A DNA stretch of 64,000 nucleotides from Bradyrhizobium sp. SSBR45G. GTDB lineage: Bacteria > Pseudomonadota > Alphaproteobacteria > Rhizobiales > Xanthobacteraceae. The stretch spans positions 62,001 through 126,000 of the forward strand of contig NZ_BSCT01000013.1 of assembly GCF_030159255.1 (NCBI RefSeq), in the 5' to 3' direction. Positions 8,618-17,619 of the stretch are shown here, one piece after another. The number at the start of each line of letters is the position of its first letter. Position 1 is the first letter of the stretch. The position numbers were made by a program, and so were the translations under genes. Below the pieces are notes generated by a model that worked only from the letters and a program-made list of their open reading frames with translations, was not told where the DNA came from and did no database searches.

Positions 8618-9471
8618 CCCAAGGTCCGTTTGAAGCGAGCCTCGACCACGCGCTGATAGGCCAGCATGATGATGAGGTTGATGACCAGCACGAGGATCGC
8701 GATCGCCGCGCCGAGCGGCCAGTTCAATTCGTGCATGTATTCGTCATAGACCAGGGTCGCCGCCATCTTCAGCCGGCGGCCGCCGAGCAGCGCGGGGATC
8801 GCGAAGGCCGACGCCGACAGTCCGAATACGACCAGGCTGCCGGACAACAGGCCCATGGTCACCTGCGGCAGCACCACGCGGCGCAGCGCCGTGAAGCGCG
8901 AGGCGCCGAGGGTCCAGGCGGCGGCCTCGACCATCGGATCGAGCTTCTGCAGCGAGGTCCAGACCGGGATGACCATGAACGGCAGCATCACATGGACCAG
9001 CGCGACCACGATGGCGGTCTCGGTGTAGAGGATCTTCACGGTGCCGAGTCCGAGCGCGCGGAATGCTTCGTTCACGAGGCCCGTCGGACCAAGCAGCATG
9101 CTCCAGCCGAAGGCACGCACCACCACGGACACCAGCAGCGGGCCGATGATCGCGAGCAGGAACACCGAGCGCCAGGGCTCGCGCATGCGCGACAGGATGT
9201 AGGCCTCGGGCGCACCGATCAAGGCGCAGATCACCGTCGTCATCGCGGCGAGCCGCAGGGTGCGCCAGAAGATGTTGAGAAAGTAGCTGTCGGAGAGGAT
9301 CGCGGCGTAATGCGCCAGCGTGGTTTCGTCCTTCACGCCGCTCGCGGCGTCATAGACGTGGAATGACAGGATCAGCGTGAGCGCGAGCGGAACGATCACG
9401 AGCGCCGCGAACAGCAGCGCGCCGGGCGCGGCCAGCAGCCAGGGTGTCGTGCCGGCGCGCGCGCTGCTCAT
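8614..9471 (-). CDS. ABC transporter permease, PotB-like
   Basis: The 285-residue permease has an N-terminal hydrophobic segment (WLLAAPGALLFAALVIVPLA) and the EAA loop EAAAWTLGASRFTALRRVVL. The start is placed at the ATG 9471 (MSSARAG) because it overlaps the ATPase stop at 9468 in the usual ATGA coupling; the frame extends a further 17 codons that look non-coding. It should pair with the PotC-like permease downstream as a heterodimer in the inner membrane. Confidence 0.87.
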   Translation of the reverse strand: MSSARAGTTPWLLAAPGALLFAALVIVPLALTLILSFHVYDAASGVKDETTLAHYAAILSDSYFLNIFWRTLRLAAMTTVICALIGAPEAYILSRMREPWRSVFLLAIIGPLLVSVVVRAFGWSMLLGPTGLVNEAFRALGLGTVKILYTETAIVVALVHVMLPFMVIPVWTSLQKLDPMVEAAAWTLGASRFTALRRVVLPQVTMGLLSGSLVVFGLSASAFAIPALLGGRRLKMAATLVYDEYMHELNWPLGAAIAILVLVINLIIMLAYQRVVEARFKRTLG

Positions 9472-10523
9472 GAGGACTGCGCTCCGTCCGGCTTCGACGC
9501 ACGCGCGCTGGATGAGCTCCAATCGAGTCCCACCTGATCGCCCTCACGCGCCGGCTCCTCGCCCGCATTCGGCAGGGACACGCCGACCAGCCCGGCCGAA
9601 GTCTCCACGGTGAAGTACCAGACGCTGCCGAGAAAGAAGCGGCCCTTGACGCGGCCGTCGAGCACGCCAGCGCCATGCGCCTTCAAGCCGATCTTCTCCG
9701 GCCGGATCGCCAGCACGGCGGCCGCACCATCCGCAAGACCTGCGCCCTCGCACGGCAGCACGCGGCCGCCGATCTCGACGCCGGCCGCGCGCCAGACGCC
9801 GGACAGCCGGTTCATCTTGCCGACGAAGGAGGAGATGAAGGGCGTCGCCGGATTTTCGTAGAGGCGATACGGCGCGTCGACCTGCATGATCCGCCCCTGC
9901 TCCATCACGACGACGCGATCGCTCATCGACAGCGCCTCGCTCTGGTCGTGCGTCACCATGATCGTAGTGGTGCCGACGCGCTGCTGGATGCCGCGCAGCT
10001 CGAACTGCATCTCCTCGCGCAGCTTGGCGTCGAGATTGGACAGCGGCTCATCGAGCAGCAGCACCGGCGGATCGATCACGAGCGCGCGCGCCACCGCGAC
10101 ACGCTGGCGCTGGCCGCCGGAGAGCTGGCGCGGATAGCGGTCGGCAAGCGCTGCGAGCTGCACCAGCGCCAGCGCCTGTTTGACCCGTGCCTCGCGCTCG
10201 GGCCGTGCGACCTTGCGCATCTCGAGTCCGAACGCGACGTTCTGCGCCACCGTCATGTGCGGAAACAGCGCGTAGCTCTGGAACACGATGCCGAGGCCGC
10301 GGCGATCCGGCTTCTCATGAGTGATGTCACGGCCGTCGAGGGTGATGCGGCCGGAGGTCGGCTCGACGAGGCCTGCGATCATCTGCAGTGTCGTGGTCTT
10401 GCCGCAGCCGGAGGGGCCGAGCAGCGAGATGAACTCGCCCTTGGCGACGCTGAGACTGACGTCGCTGACCGCAGCGACATCGCCGTAGAGCCTCGTCAGA
10501 CCGGCCAGCGTCAGGAAACCCAT
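9468..10523 (-). CDS. ABC transporter ATPase, PotA-like with TOBE domain
   Basis: The 351-residue ATPase has Walker A GPSGCGKTTT, signature LSGGQRQRVA, Walker B PVLLLDEPLSNLD and the switch His in TIMVTHDQSEA. The C-terminal 100 residues form a regulatory TOBE region (VLAIRPEKIGL). This is the energising subunit of a polyamine/iron-type importer. The ATG at 10523 (MGFLTLAGL) fits the family N-terminus; the 34 upstream in-frame codons do not. It is the first gene of the operon and diverges from the IclR regulator, which probably controls it. Confidence 0.9.
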   Translation of the reverse strand: MGFLTLAGLTRLYGDVAAVSDVSLSVAKGEFISLLGPSGCGKTTTLQMIAGLVEPTSGRITLDGRDITHEKPDRRGLGIVFQSYALFPHMTVAQNVAFGLEMRKVARPEREARVKQALALVQLAALADRYPRQLSGGQRQRVAVARALVIDPPVLLLDEPLSNLDAKLREEMQFELRGIQQRVGTTTIMVTHDQSEALSMSDRVVVMEQGRIMQVDAPYRLYENPATPFISSFVGKMNRLSGVWRAAGVEIGGRVLPCEGAGLADGAAAVLAIRPEKIGLKAHGAGVLDGRVKGRFFLGSVWYFTVETSAGLVGVSLPNAGEEPAREGDQVGLDWSSSSARASKPDGAQSS

Positions 10524-10617
10524 GCGTCCTCGCGCGGGAGACGCCCCCTGCACCATCAACGGGGATTGCCGCCCTGGGCGTCTTTCATGCGGGTGACGCT
10601 GGAGGTGGTCAATGATG

Positions 10618-10651
10618 AATTCCATTATCCTGAATTTATCTGCCTAGAATT
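10618..10651. promoter_or_regulatory. AT-rich divergent promoter between importer operon and iclR-type gene
   Basis: The 135 bp between the divergent starts contain a conspicuous AT-rich patch with three GAATT pentamers at 10618, 10632 and 10647, in surroundings of very high GC. It is the natural place for both promoters and the IclR-family operator. The spacing is suggestive only. Confidence 0.3.
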
Positions 10652-10658
10652 TTGATAT

Positions 10659-11525
10659 ATGAAATCTTTCTCTTCGGCCTTCGTCCTTGATTCACAGAAC
10701 CAGATGCCCGCACCTGACACCGATTCAGCCTCCAGCCTCCGCCGGGCGTTGAAACTCCTGCGCATCCTCAGCCAGGGAGACCCCGAGGGGCTGCGGCTGA
10801 AGGACATCGCCGAGACGGCCGGCTGCAGCCAGCCGACCGCGCACCGCATGCTGCAGGACCTCGCCGCCGAGGGCTTTGCCGAGCAGGCCGCCGGCAAGCG
10901 CTATCGCCTCGCGCTCGATTTCTACGTGCTTGCCGCGCGTGCCGGACAGGCCAGCGGCCTGCGCGATGCCGCGCGGCCGGCGCTGCTGCGGCTGTCCGCA
11001 ACCTTGAGCGACACGATCTTCCTTTTGGTGCGCAACGGCTTCGATGCGGTCTGCCTCGATCGCGTCGAGGGCCCGTTTCCGATCCGATCATTCACCGGGG
11101 ACATCGGCGGCAAGGTGCCGCTCGGGCTCGGCCAGGGCAGCCTCGCCATCCTCGCCAACCTGCCGGAGGACGAGCAGGAGGCGGTGATCCGCTTCAACAT
11201 CCCTCGCCTGCTCGATCGCGGCTTCCTCGACGAAGCCTCGCTGCGCAGCGCCTTGGCGCTGGCGCGCGCGCAGGGCTGGGTCAACACCAGCACCGGACTC
11301 ATTCCCGGCATGGCCGGCGTCGGCGTCCCCGTGCTCGACGCGCAGGGACGTGCGGTCGCCGCGCTCAGCGTCGGCACGCTGGCGGAGCGGCTGAATGCCG
11401 ACCGCCTGCCGCATGTCGTGAAGATCCTGCAAAGCGAGGCGCAGGCGCTGGCGGGGAAGCTCAATCCGTTCGACGTGGCGCTGCGCTATCCGTCGCGGAG
11501 CTTGAGCACGATCGGGGGAAGCTAA
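10659..11525 (+). CDS. IclR-family transcriptional regulator
   Basis: The 288-residue regulator carries an N-terminal winged helix (LKDIAETAGCSQPTAHRMLQDL, about residues 47-68 counting from 10659) and a C-terminal IclR effector domain with the usual small-molecule-binding residues in VGVPVLDAQGRAVAALSV. IclR proteins typically control catabolic genes and respond to pathway intermediates. It diverges from the importer/dehydrogenase operon, which is its most likely target. No strong ribosome site is seen before 10659, and an ATG at 10704 (MPAPDTD) is an alternative start. Confidence 0.88.
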   Translation: MKSFSSAFVLDSQNQMPAPDTDSASSLRRALKLLRILSQGDPEGLRLKDIAETAGCSQPTAHRMLQDLAAEGFAEQAAGKRYRLALDFYVLAARAGQASGLRDAARPALLRLSATLSDTIFLLVRNGFDAVCLDRVEGPFPIRSFTGDIGGKVPLGLGQGSLAILANLPEDEQEAVIRFNIPRLLDRGFLDEASLRSALALARAQGWVNTSTGLIPGMAGVGVPVLDAQGRAVAALSVGTLAERLNADRLPHVVKILQSEAQALAGKLNPFDVALRYPSRSLSTIGGS

Positions 11526-11544
11526 CGATGACGCGCGAGCGGGG

Positions 11545-11686
11545 CCTCATGGTTCGAGACGCGCCGCGCGCGGCGCTCCTCACCATGAGGGTTGAGAGTT
11601 GCGCGTCAACATTGCACAGCATTTCGCCGCACACACGATCCTCGTCCTGAGGAGCCCGCCGGAGGCGGGCGTCTCGAAGGACGGCC
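11545..11686. repeat. Two dispersed palindromic repeats
   Basis: Two palindromes lie in the gap between convergent genes. The first, at 11545-11591, begins CCTCATGGTTCGAGACG and ends in CTCACCATGAGG. The second, at 11637-11686, contains CTGAGGAGCCCGCC and GGCGGGCGTCTCGAAGGA. Both families recur together at 21762-21945 in the opposite order and orientation. Confidence 0.75.
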
Positions 11687-11739
11687 ACAGGCGATGGCAG
11701 CCGCCGCGCATCGCGATCGTTCGACAGATCAGTTGTTGT

Positions 11740-12753
11740 TCAAGTCACCCACTCCGCGCGGATGCCGCGGGCGGGTTCAGCTCCTCTCGCGGGCTCACGC
11801 CATGAAAACGTGAACAACCCCGTCGGCTGGACCTGTTCGAGCTCGGCGCGGACGATGTCGCGCGCGATCACGACGATGAAGGGCGCGGGCGGCGTCGCGG
11901 TCGTCAGCTGCCGTGGCGGTGAGAACACCGTTCCGACGCTCTCGACCAGCAGCGGCCGCGGCGCCTCGTGCACCCGGACCAGCCCCTTGATGCGCAGCAG
12001 GCGCTCGCCGAGCCGGCCTGCGACATTGTCGAGCCAGCTGGCGAGATCGACGTAGGCGATCTCGGCCAGCGGCCGGACGAGGCAGAGCGCGAGGCGCGGG
12101 TGCGCCGCGGCCAAGTGGGGCGCGACATCGCGCAACGGCAGGGACGCCGTGAGCGGCGCGAAGGCCGCCGACACCACGGCGGCGCGATTCGCGTTGGCGA
12201 CAGCCTCCGCGACTGGATTGAGCTGCGCAATCGCCACCGGCGCCTCGGTCAGCGCCTGCGGCGCGAGATCCGCCTTGGTCGCAACGATGCGATGTGCCGC
12301 GGCCCATTGCGCGGCGGCTTCCTCGAACGTCCCGACCTCCAAGCCGCGCGTGAGATCATAGGTCGCGATGACCGCGACGCGCATGCGATGCTCGGCGAGC
12401 GTCGCAAGCTGGCGCAGCACCGGGCCGGGCATCGACAGCCCTGACGTCTCCAGGATGATCCGGCGCAGCGGCGGCAGGCCGGCGGGCCGCGGCGTCATGA
12501 TCAGGCGGTCGATGGTGAAGGCGAGATCGCTGCCGACCTGGCAGCAGACGCAGCCGTTCGACAGCATCGCCATCGGCACGTCGTCGCCGCTCTCGCGCAG
12601 CAGCACGCCGTCGAGCCCGACCTCGCCGGCCTCGTTGACGATCACGGCCGTGTCGGACGCGGTTTCCGCGCTCAGCACATCGCGCATCAGCGACGTCTTG
12701 CCCGAACCGAGGAAGCCGGTAAGGACGAAGAAGTCGATTGTGCCGACGCTCAT
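11740..12753 (-). CDS. CobW/COG0523-family metallochaperone GTPase
   Basis: The 337-residue GTPase has the P-loop GFLGSGKTSL near its start and the diagnostic CxCC metal motif in NGCVCCQVG. This identifies the G3E/COG0523 family (CobW, ZagA/YeiR, nitrile hydratase activators), which delivers zinc, cobalt or iron to client proteins. The ATG at 12753 (MSVGTIDFF) overlaps the stop of the amidohydrolase gene by four bases, so the two are translationally coupled. The co-encoded amidohydrolase has a clear metal site and is the natural client. The C-terminal CobW_C-type domain is present but not well conserved by eye. Confidence 0.87.
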   Translation of the reverse strand: MSVGTIDFFVLTGFLGSGKTSLMRDVLSAETASDTAVIVNEAGEVGLDGVLLRESGDDVPMAMLSNGCVCCQVGSDLAFTIDRLIMTPRPAGLPPLRRIILETSGLSMPGPVLRQLATLAEHRMRVAVIATYDLTRGLEVGTFEEAAAQWAAAHRIVATKADLAPQALTEAPVAIAQLNPVAEAVANANRAAVVSAAFAPLTASLPLRDVAPHLAAAHPRLALCLVRPLAEIAYVDLASWLDNVAGRLGERLLRIKGLVRVHEAPRPLLVESVGTVFSPPRQLTTATPPAPFIVVIARDIVRAELEQVQPTGLFTFSWREPARGAEPARGIRAEWVT

Positions 12754-14354
12754 GGCGCCGCGGCATCCTTGGCGGCGTATTTCTCCGGCACGTCGCTCTC
12801 CCAGCTCGCCTTGACCAGCTCGCGCACGTCGGCGAGCAGCTCTTCGGTGTCGTAGATGATGCCGTCCTTGATCGTGTATTTGAGGCCGCGATGCCATTCG
12901 ACCGCATTGGTCGAATCGTTGAAGCGCATCGCGCCGGTGCCGTAGAGCAGCTTGAAATCGGTCAGCGGGTTGTGGTCGTGCACCAGCAGGTCGGCGCGCA
13001 TCCCGACGTCGACAGTGCCGATCTCATTCTCCAGGCCGCAGAGTGCTGCGCCCTGAGACGTCGCCGAGCGGATCACTTCCAGCGGATGGAAGCCCGCCTC
13101 CTGCAACAGCTCCAGCTCGCGGACATAGCCGAAGCCGAAGATCTGGTAGATGAAGCCGGAATCCGAGCCGGTGCAGACCCGGCCGCCGCGGTTCTTGTAC
13201 TCGTTGATGAAGGCCATCCAGAGCCGGTAGTTCTCCTTCCACTCGATCTCGTTCTGGGTCGACCAGCGATACCAGTACGAGCCGTGGCCGCCGCGCTGCG
13301 GCGTGAAGTAGTCCCACATCGACTTCCAGGTATATTCCTTGTGCCAATCGGCCTGGCGCGCCCGCATCAGGTCGCGGTTGGCGTCGTAGATCGTGAATGT
13401 CGGCACGAAGGTGAAACCGATCTCCAGGAACTGCTCCAGCACCTCGTTCCACTTGGCCGAGCCGGGCTCGGCGCCCTGCTTGAACATCTGGCCCGAGACC
13501 GAGAAGCGGAAATATTCGTCGGTGTAGTTGTAGTCGAGCGGGAAGTTCTGGATCACGCGATCTTCGAACAGCGCCTCCGGCAGGCCGTAATAATGCTCGG
13601 CGCTGGTCAGTCCCCACTTCGCCGTGGTCAGCGCATTCATGCGCGACACCGCCATCTGGGCGTGGTGGCAGCCGGTGCGCAGGCCGATCGTCTTGCACTC
13701 GTCGAGCGCGGCCTCCATGATCGCGGGCGGCGCGCCGAAGAACTTGATGCCATCGGCGCCGCGCTCCTTGACCTGACGCAGCCAGCTCCGCCCCTGCTCC
13801 GGCGTGTAGATCGTCTTGACCATGTCGTTGACGGCCGGGAAATAGGCATAGGCGAGCAGCCGCGGCGCGGCGATGCTGTTGTCGGCGGCGCGCTGTTTCT
13901 GGTCGAGCATCCAGGACAGGCCATTCATCGAGCCCATCTCGCGCACCGTGGTCACGCCGTGCGCAAGCCAGAGCTTGTAGACATAGTCGACCGGCGGCAC
14001 CCAGCCATTGGCGGAGTGATAGGCGACGCCCGCATGGGCGTGGCAGTCGACGAAGCCCGGCGTCACCCATTTGCCGCGGCAGTCGATCTCGTGATCGGCC
14101 GGCTCGCCGGCGTTGCCGGCATAGCCATAGCCCACGACCTTCTTGATGCTGACGATGCGCCCGTTCTCGACGATGATGTCGACGGGCCCGATCGGCGGCG
14201 CGCCGGTGCCGTCGATCACGGTCGCGCTGCGCAGCGCCAGCCGCTTGAACGGCCCGATGCCGCGATCCCTGGTCGTCGCCTTCGGCACGATCGGCGCCGC
14301 GCCCTTGTTCCGGATGAAGGCGAGTTCATCGCCCGGGAGCATCTGTTCCGTCAT
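12750..14354 (-). CDS. Metal-dependent amidohydrolase
   Basis: The 534-residue enzyme belongs to the amidohydrolase superfamily. The beta-strand-1 metal motif HAH is at residues 105-107 (GFVDCHAHAG), a second His pair is in TGCHHAQM, another His in SAEHYYG, and the catalytic Asp is probably in TGSDSGF. The N-terminal 45-90 region forms the usual beta-sandwich beginning (ATVIDGTGAPP, IIVENGRIVSI). It would hydrolyse a C-N bond in a cyclic or linear amide in the cytoplasm; the substrate is unknown. It lies downstream of a complete importer and directly upstream of a CobW-type metallochaperone, which suggests import, hydrolysis and metal supply form one unit. Confidence 0.87.
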   Translation of the reverse strand: MTEQMLPGDELAFIRNKGAAPIVPKATTRDRGIGPFKRLALRSATVIDGTGAPPIGPVDIIVENGRIVSIKKVVGYGYAGNAGEPADHEIDCRGKWVTPGFVDCHAHAGVAYHSANGWVPPVDYVYKLWLAHGVTTVREMGSMNGLSWMLDQKQRAADNSIAAPRLLAYAYFPAVNDMVKTIYTPEQGRSWLRQVKERGADGIKFFGAPPAIMEAALDECKTIGLRTGCHHAQMAVSRMNALTTAKWGLTSAEHYYGLPEALFEDRVIQNFPLDYNYTDEYFRFSVSGQMFKQGAEPGSAKWNEVLEQFLEIGFTFVPTFTIYDANRDLMRARQADWHKEYTWKSMWDYFTPQRGGHGSYWYRWSTQNEIEWKENYRLWMAFINEYKNRGGRVCTGSDSGFIYQIFGFGYVRELELLQEAGFHPLEVIRSATSQGAALCGLENEIGTVDVGMRADLLVHDHNPLTDFKLLYGTGAMRFNDSTNAVEWHRGLKYTIKDGIIYDTEELLADVRELVKASWESDVPEKYAAKDAAAP

Positions 14355-14378
14355 GACGGCGTGTCCTCATTTGAGACC

Positions 14379-14560
14379 GTAGGGTGGGCAAAGCGTAGCG
14401 TGCCCACCACGCGTACTTTCCGTGCATCATGGTGGGCACGGCGCTGCGCGCCTTTGCCCACCCTACGATTCGTCTTTCCGTCATTGCGAGCGAAGCTAAG
14501 CAATCCAGGAGCGACAAGAAAAGTCTGGATTGCTTCGTCGCTGCGCTCCTCGCAATGACG
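14379..14560. repeat. Two large dispersed palindromes
   Basis: The first, at 14379-14467, starts GTAGGGTGGGCAAAGCG and ends CGCGCCTTTGCCCACCCTAC. The second, at 14479-14560, starts CGTCATTGCGAGCGAAG and ends CGCTCCTCGCAATGACG. Both can form long hairpins in RNA. They sit between the amidohydrolase and the upstream permease, inside what otherwise reads as one operon. The first family recurs at 20008-20095 and 25907-26028. Confidence 0.8.
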
Positions 14561-14574
14561 GCGGTTTCGAAGCC

Positions 14575-15405
14575 CTACCCCGTCCTGTACCGCCGCGCGA
14601 ATGCGACGCTGCCGAACACCGTGAAGGCCATGGTCACCGCCAGCAGCATGAAGGCGAGCGCGGCGCCCATCGGCCAGTTGTTGCCGCGCACGAACTGATC
14701 GTACACCGCAGGCGCCATCATCTTGAATCGCGGGCCGCCGAGAAGCACCGCCGTTGCATAGGTGTTCATGCACAAAACGAACACCAGGATCGAGCCGGCG
14801 GCGACGCCCGGGCCCGACAGCGGCAGGATCACCCGCCAGAACACGCGCGCGCCGGATGCGCCGAGATTGGCGGCGGCATATTCCAAATCGCGCGGAATGC
14901 TTTCGATGACCGCCGACAACGTCAGGATCATGTAGGGCAGCACCACGGCGATGATGCCGATGATGACGGCCTTGGTCGTGTACATGATCTCCAGCGGCGC
15001 GGAGACTACGCCGAGCTTCATCAGCACGGTATTCACGAGCCCGTCGCGCGCGAACAGCGCCATCCAGCCGGCCGAGCGCACGACGTTGCCGACCAGCAGC
15101 GGAAACAGCGTCGCTATAACGACGAGGCTCTTCCAGCGGCTTTCCATGCGCCCCAGCCAATAGGCTGCCGGAAAAGCCAGGATCAGCGTCAGCAGCGTGC
15201 ACAGCAGCGCGATGCCCAGCGTCGCCAGGATGATCTGCTGGTAGTACGGATCGGTCGCGGCCTTGATGTAATTGTCCGGCGACAGCGCCTGCACCATCAG
15301 CTGGGTCGGGCTGAACTGGTTGAGCGAGATCCGGAACATCAGGATCATCGGCCCGATCAGGAGAGCCAGGACCAGCAGACAGGCAGGGACGACCAGCAGC
15401 GCCAT
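14575..15405 (-). CDS. ABC transporter permease, PotB-like
   Basis: The 276-residue permease has six likely membrane helices and the EAA loop EYAAANLGASGARVFWRVILP. It belongs to the same polyamine/iron-type family as the permease at 17619-18443 and probably pairs with it. The first residues are already hydrophobic (MALLVVPACLLVLALLIGP), so the true start may lie slightly upstream, although no good ribosome site was found. It is separated from the binding-protein gene by 93 bp containing a strong stem-loop. Confidence 0.85.
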   Translation of the reverse strand: MALLVVPACLLVLALLIGPMILMFRISLNQFSPTQLMVQALSPDNYIKAATDPYYQQIILATLGIALLCTLLTLILAFPAAYWLGRMESRWKSLVVIATLFPLLVGNVVRSAGWMALFARDGLVNTVLMKLGVVSAPLEIMYTTKAVIIGIIAVVLPYMILTLSAVIESIPRDLEYAAANLGASGARVFWRVILPLSGPGVAAGSILVFVLCMNTYATAVLLGGPRFKMMAPAVYDQFVRGNNWPMGAALAFMLLAVTMAFTVFGSVAFARRYRTG

Positions 15406-15447
15406 CGCGCGAGCTCCGAGTGGGATTGTTTCGGCTGTTCAGCCGTA

Positions 15448-15472
15448 GCTCCTGCGGCGAGGCCGCAGGAGC
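15448..15472 (-). promoter_or_regulatory. Intercistronic stem-loop, 11-bp perfect stem
   Basis: GCTCCTGCGGC at 15448-15458 pairs perfectly with GCCGCAGGAGC at 15462-15472 across a GAG loop. It lies just after the binding-protein stop codon. A hairpin placed there commonly protects upstream mRNA, so the binding protein can be made in excess over the permeases. There is no U-tract, so it is not a classic terminator. Confidence 0.55.
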
Positions 15473-15498
15473 AGATGGTCGAGCCGATAGTTCAAGGC

Positions 15499-16530
15499 TT
15501 ACGCCTTGAACTCCTTGTTCCAGAAGTCGAGCGTGCGCTGCGACCGCCCGGCGGCGTAGGCGTAGTCCGGCTTCAACAGCCGCGCGCGCTCGGCCTCGGT
15601 GAGGCTGACCTGCTTGGCCAGATCCTCCGGCAGCACCGCATCGGTGACGGTCGGGACATAGCCCATCTTGTCGGCGAAGCCGCCTTGCGCCTTGGCGTCC
15701 AGCATTGCGTCGAGATAGGCGAAGCCGCCGGCCTTGTTCTTGGCGTTCTTGGCAACCGAGGCCTGGAACACGATCGCCGGCGTGCCTTCCTTCGGCACGA
15801 CGTGCGCAAGCGGAATGCCCGACTTCTTCCACATGAAGCCGCGGGCGAGCCACATCGTGGTGATCCACACCTCCTCCGACTTCAGCGCCGCCGCCAAGGC
15901 CTCGTTCGAGGGATAGATCTTCACATCGAGCGAGCGCCAGTCCATCAGCTTCTTCTCGGCCGGATCGAGATTGCTGGGACTGCCGCCACCGGCCAACGCC
16001 GCTGCCAGTGTGTTGTTGGGATAGAGAATGTCGGACAGGCCGATGCGGCCGCGCCACTTTGGATCCCAGAGATCGGCGAACGACTGCGGCGGCGTCTTCA
16101 CCTGGTTGGTGTTGTAGAGGATGACCTGCGCCGAATAGATGTGCGGGATCGCGATGTCGGAGCGCAGCTCCGGGAACACATTGTCGAGCCGCTTCACCTG
16201 GGCCGGATCGATCTTCTCGAACACGTCGGATTGCGACACGATGTAGGCGTCGTTGTCGGACAGGCAGGCCACGTCCATCGAGCCGCGGCGGCTCTGGCGC
16301 TCAGCGATCAGCTTCGTCTTGCGGGGATCGGCGTTGCCGACGTCCTGCACGATCTCAAATCCCTTCGGCGTCATGATCGGCTTGTCGATGATGTCGGACA
16401 GCAGCTGGCCGTAGTCGCCGCCCCAGGTGCCGACCACGACCTGCCCGCCTTCGGCACGGGCGGTAGGCATGCCGGAGGCCAGCGCGGCGACGCCGGCGCT
16501 GGCGGAGAGAAAGTGACGTCGCGAAATCAT
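15499..16530 (-). CDS. ABC transporter substrate-binding protein, Tat-exported, PotD type
   Basis: The 343-residue binding protein begins MISRRHFLSASAG, a twin-arginine signal (SRRHFL), with cleavage expected after PTARA near residue 26. The mature start VVVGTWGGDYGQLL is typical of the family 1/8 polyamine and iron binding proteins. It is encoded between its ATPase and one permease. The ATG at 16530 is followed by the RR motif within four residues, and no better upstream start exists. The ligand is unknown and is probably the amidohydrolase substrate. Confidence 0.88.
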   Translation of the reverse strand: MISRRHFLSASAGVAALASGMPTARAEGGQVVVGTWGGDYGQLLSDIIDKPIMTPKGFEIVQDVGNADPRKTKLIAERQSRRGSMDVACLSDNDAYIVSQSDVFEKIDPAQVKRLDNVFPELRSDIAIPHIYSAQVILYNTNQVKTPPQSFADLWDPKWRGRIGLSDILYPNNTLAAALAGGGSPSNLDPAEKKLMDWRSLDVKIYPSNEALAAALKSEEVWITTMWLARGFMWKKSGIPLAHVVPKEGTPAIVFQASVAKNAKNKAGGFAYLDAMLDAKAQGGFADKMGYVPTVTDAVLPEDLAKQVSLTEAERARLLKPDYAYAAGRSQRTLDFWNKEFKA

Positions 16531-16554
16531 GGGGGAACCTCTCGCTTGGGATGA

Positions 16555-17619
16555 TCAGGACAATGTTTGCGGCACGAGACGCGGGACCTTGCGATCCCAC
16601 TGCAGGGATACGGAATCGTTGGCCTTGAGGGCGGCCAGCGGCTCGCCGGCATCGGGCGTCGGCCTGACGGCGACCAATGTCTCGTCGCCGATCGCCACCA
16701 CATATTCGGTCTGTGCGCCCATATAGGTGATCGCCTGCACGCGGCCGCGCACCTCGCCGGACTCGCCGGGCACGATGGCAATCCGCTCCGGGCGCAGCGC
16801 GAACGCATCGGCATCGTCGCGCTCGCCGCTGCCGACATCGACCGGCAGCAGCAGGCCGCCGCTGGTGCGGAACTGGCGCTCATTCGCGCGCCGCCCCGAC
16901 AGGATGTTGCAGCGGCCGACGAAGTCGGCGACGAAGGCATCATCCGGCGAATCGTACAGCTGCTGCGGCGTGCCGATCTGGCGCACGCGGCCGCCTTCCA
17001 TCACCACGAGGCGGTCCGCCATGGTCAGCGCCTCCTCGCGGTCATGCGTCACCATCAAGGTGGTCAGGCCGAGCCGCTGCTGCAGCGCGCGGATCTCGAG
17101 CCGCACCTCGGCGCGCAGCTTGGCGTCGAGATTGGACAAGGGCTCATCGAGCAGGAAGATGCGCGGATTGATCACCAGCGCACGCGCCAGCGCCACGCGC
17201 TGCTGCTGTCCGCCCGACAATTGCCGCGGCAGCCGGTCGGCAAGATGCGACAGCCGCACCAGCTTCAGCGCGTCGGCGACCTTGATCTTGCGCTCGCTTG
17301 CATTGAGGCCGCGCATCTCCAGGCCGAAGCCGACATTATCGGCTGCGCTCATATGCGGAAACAGCGCGTAGGACTGGAACACCATGCCGGTGGCGCGCTT
17401 ATAGGCCGGCAGATGCGTGACGTCCTCGCGGTCGAACAGCACGCGGCCGCTGGTCGGTGGCAGGAAGCCGGCGACCATGCGCAACGTCGTCGTCTTGCCG
17501 CAGCCGGACGGCCCGAGCAGCGCCACCAGCTCGCCCTCGTTGACAGCGAGATCGAGCCCTTCCACGCCGATGGAGGTGCCGAAGCGCTTGGTCAGCTTCT
17601 CGATCGTGAGCTGTGCCAT
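16555..17619 (-). CDS. ABC transporter ATPase, PotA-like
   Basis: The 354-residue ATPase has Walker A LLGPSGCGKTTT, signature LSGGQQQRVALARAL, Walker B RIFLLDEPLSNLD and a switch His in LMVTHDREEAL. A TOBE-type region follows (FALRPERIAIVPGE). The start is the ATG at 17619 (MAQLTIEKL), which shares one base with the TGA stop of the upstream permease. It energises the second polyamine/iron-type importer of the window. Confidence 0.9.
   Translation of the reverse strand: MAQLTIEKLTKRFGTSIGVEGLDLAVNEGELVALLGPSGCGKTTTLRMVAGFLPPTSGRVLFDREDVTHLPAYKRATGMVFQSYALFPHMSAADNVGFGLEMRGLNASERKIKVADALKLVRLSHLADRLPRQLSGGQQQRVALARALVINPRIFLLDEPLSNLDAKLRAEVRLEIRALQQRLGLTTLMVTHDREEALTMADRLVVMEGGRVRQIGTPQQLYDSPDDAFVADFVGRCNILSGRRANERQFRTSGGLLLPVDVGSGERDDADAFALRPERIAIVPGESGEVRGRVQAITYMGAQTEYVVAIGDETLVAVRPTPDAGEPLAALKANDSVSLQWDRKVPRLVPQTLS

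Noticed and set aside
12738..14558. 606-codon plus-strand open frame
   Set aside because: It is antisense to the amidohydrolase, which has the HAH and GSD metal motifs.
14530..16554. 674-codon plus-strand open frame
   Set aside because: It is Arg/His/Gln-rich and antisense to a permease and a binding protein with signal peptide and family motifs.
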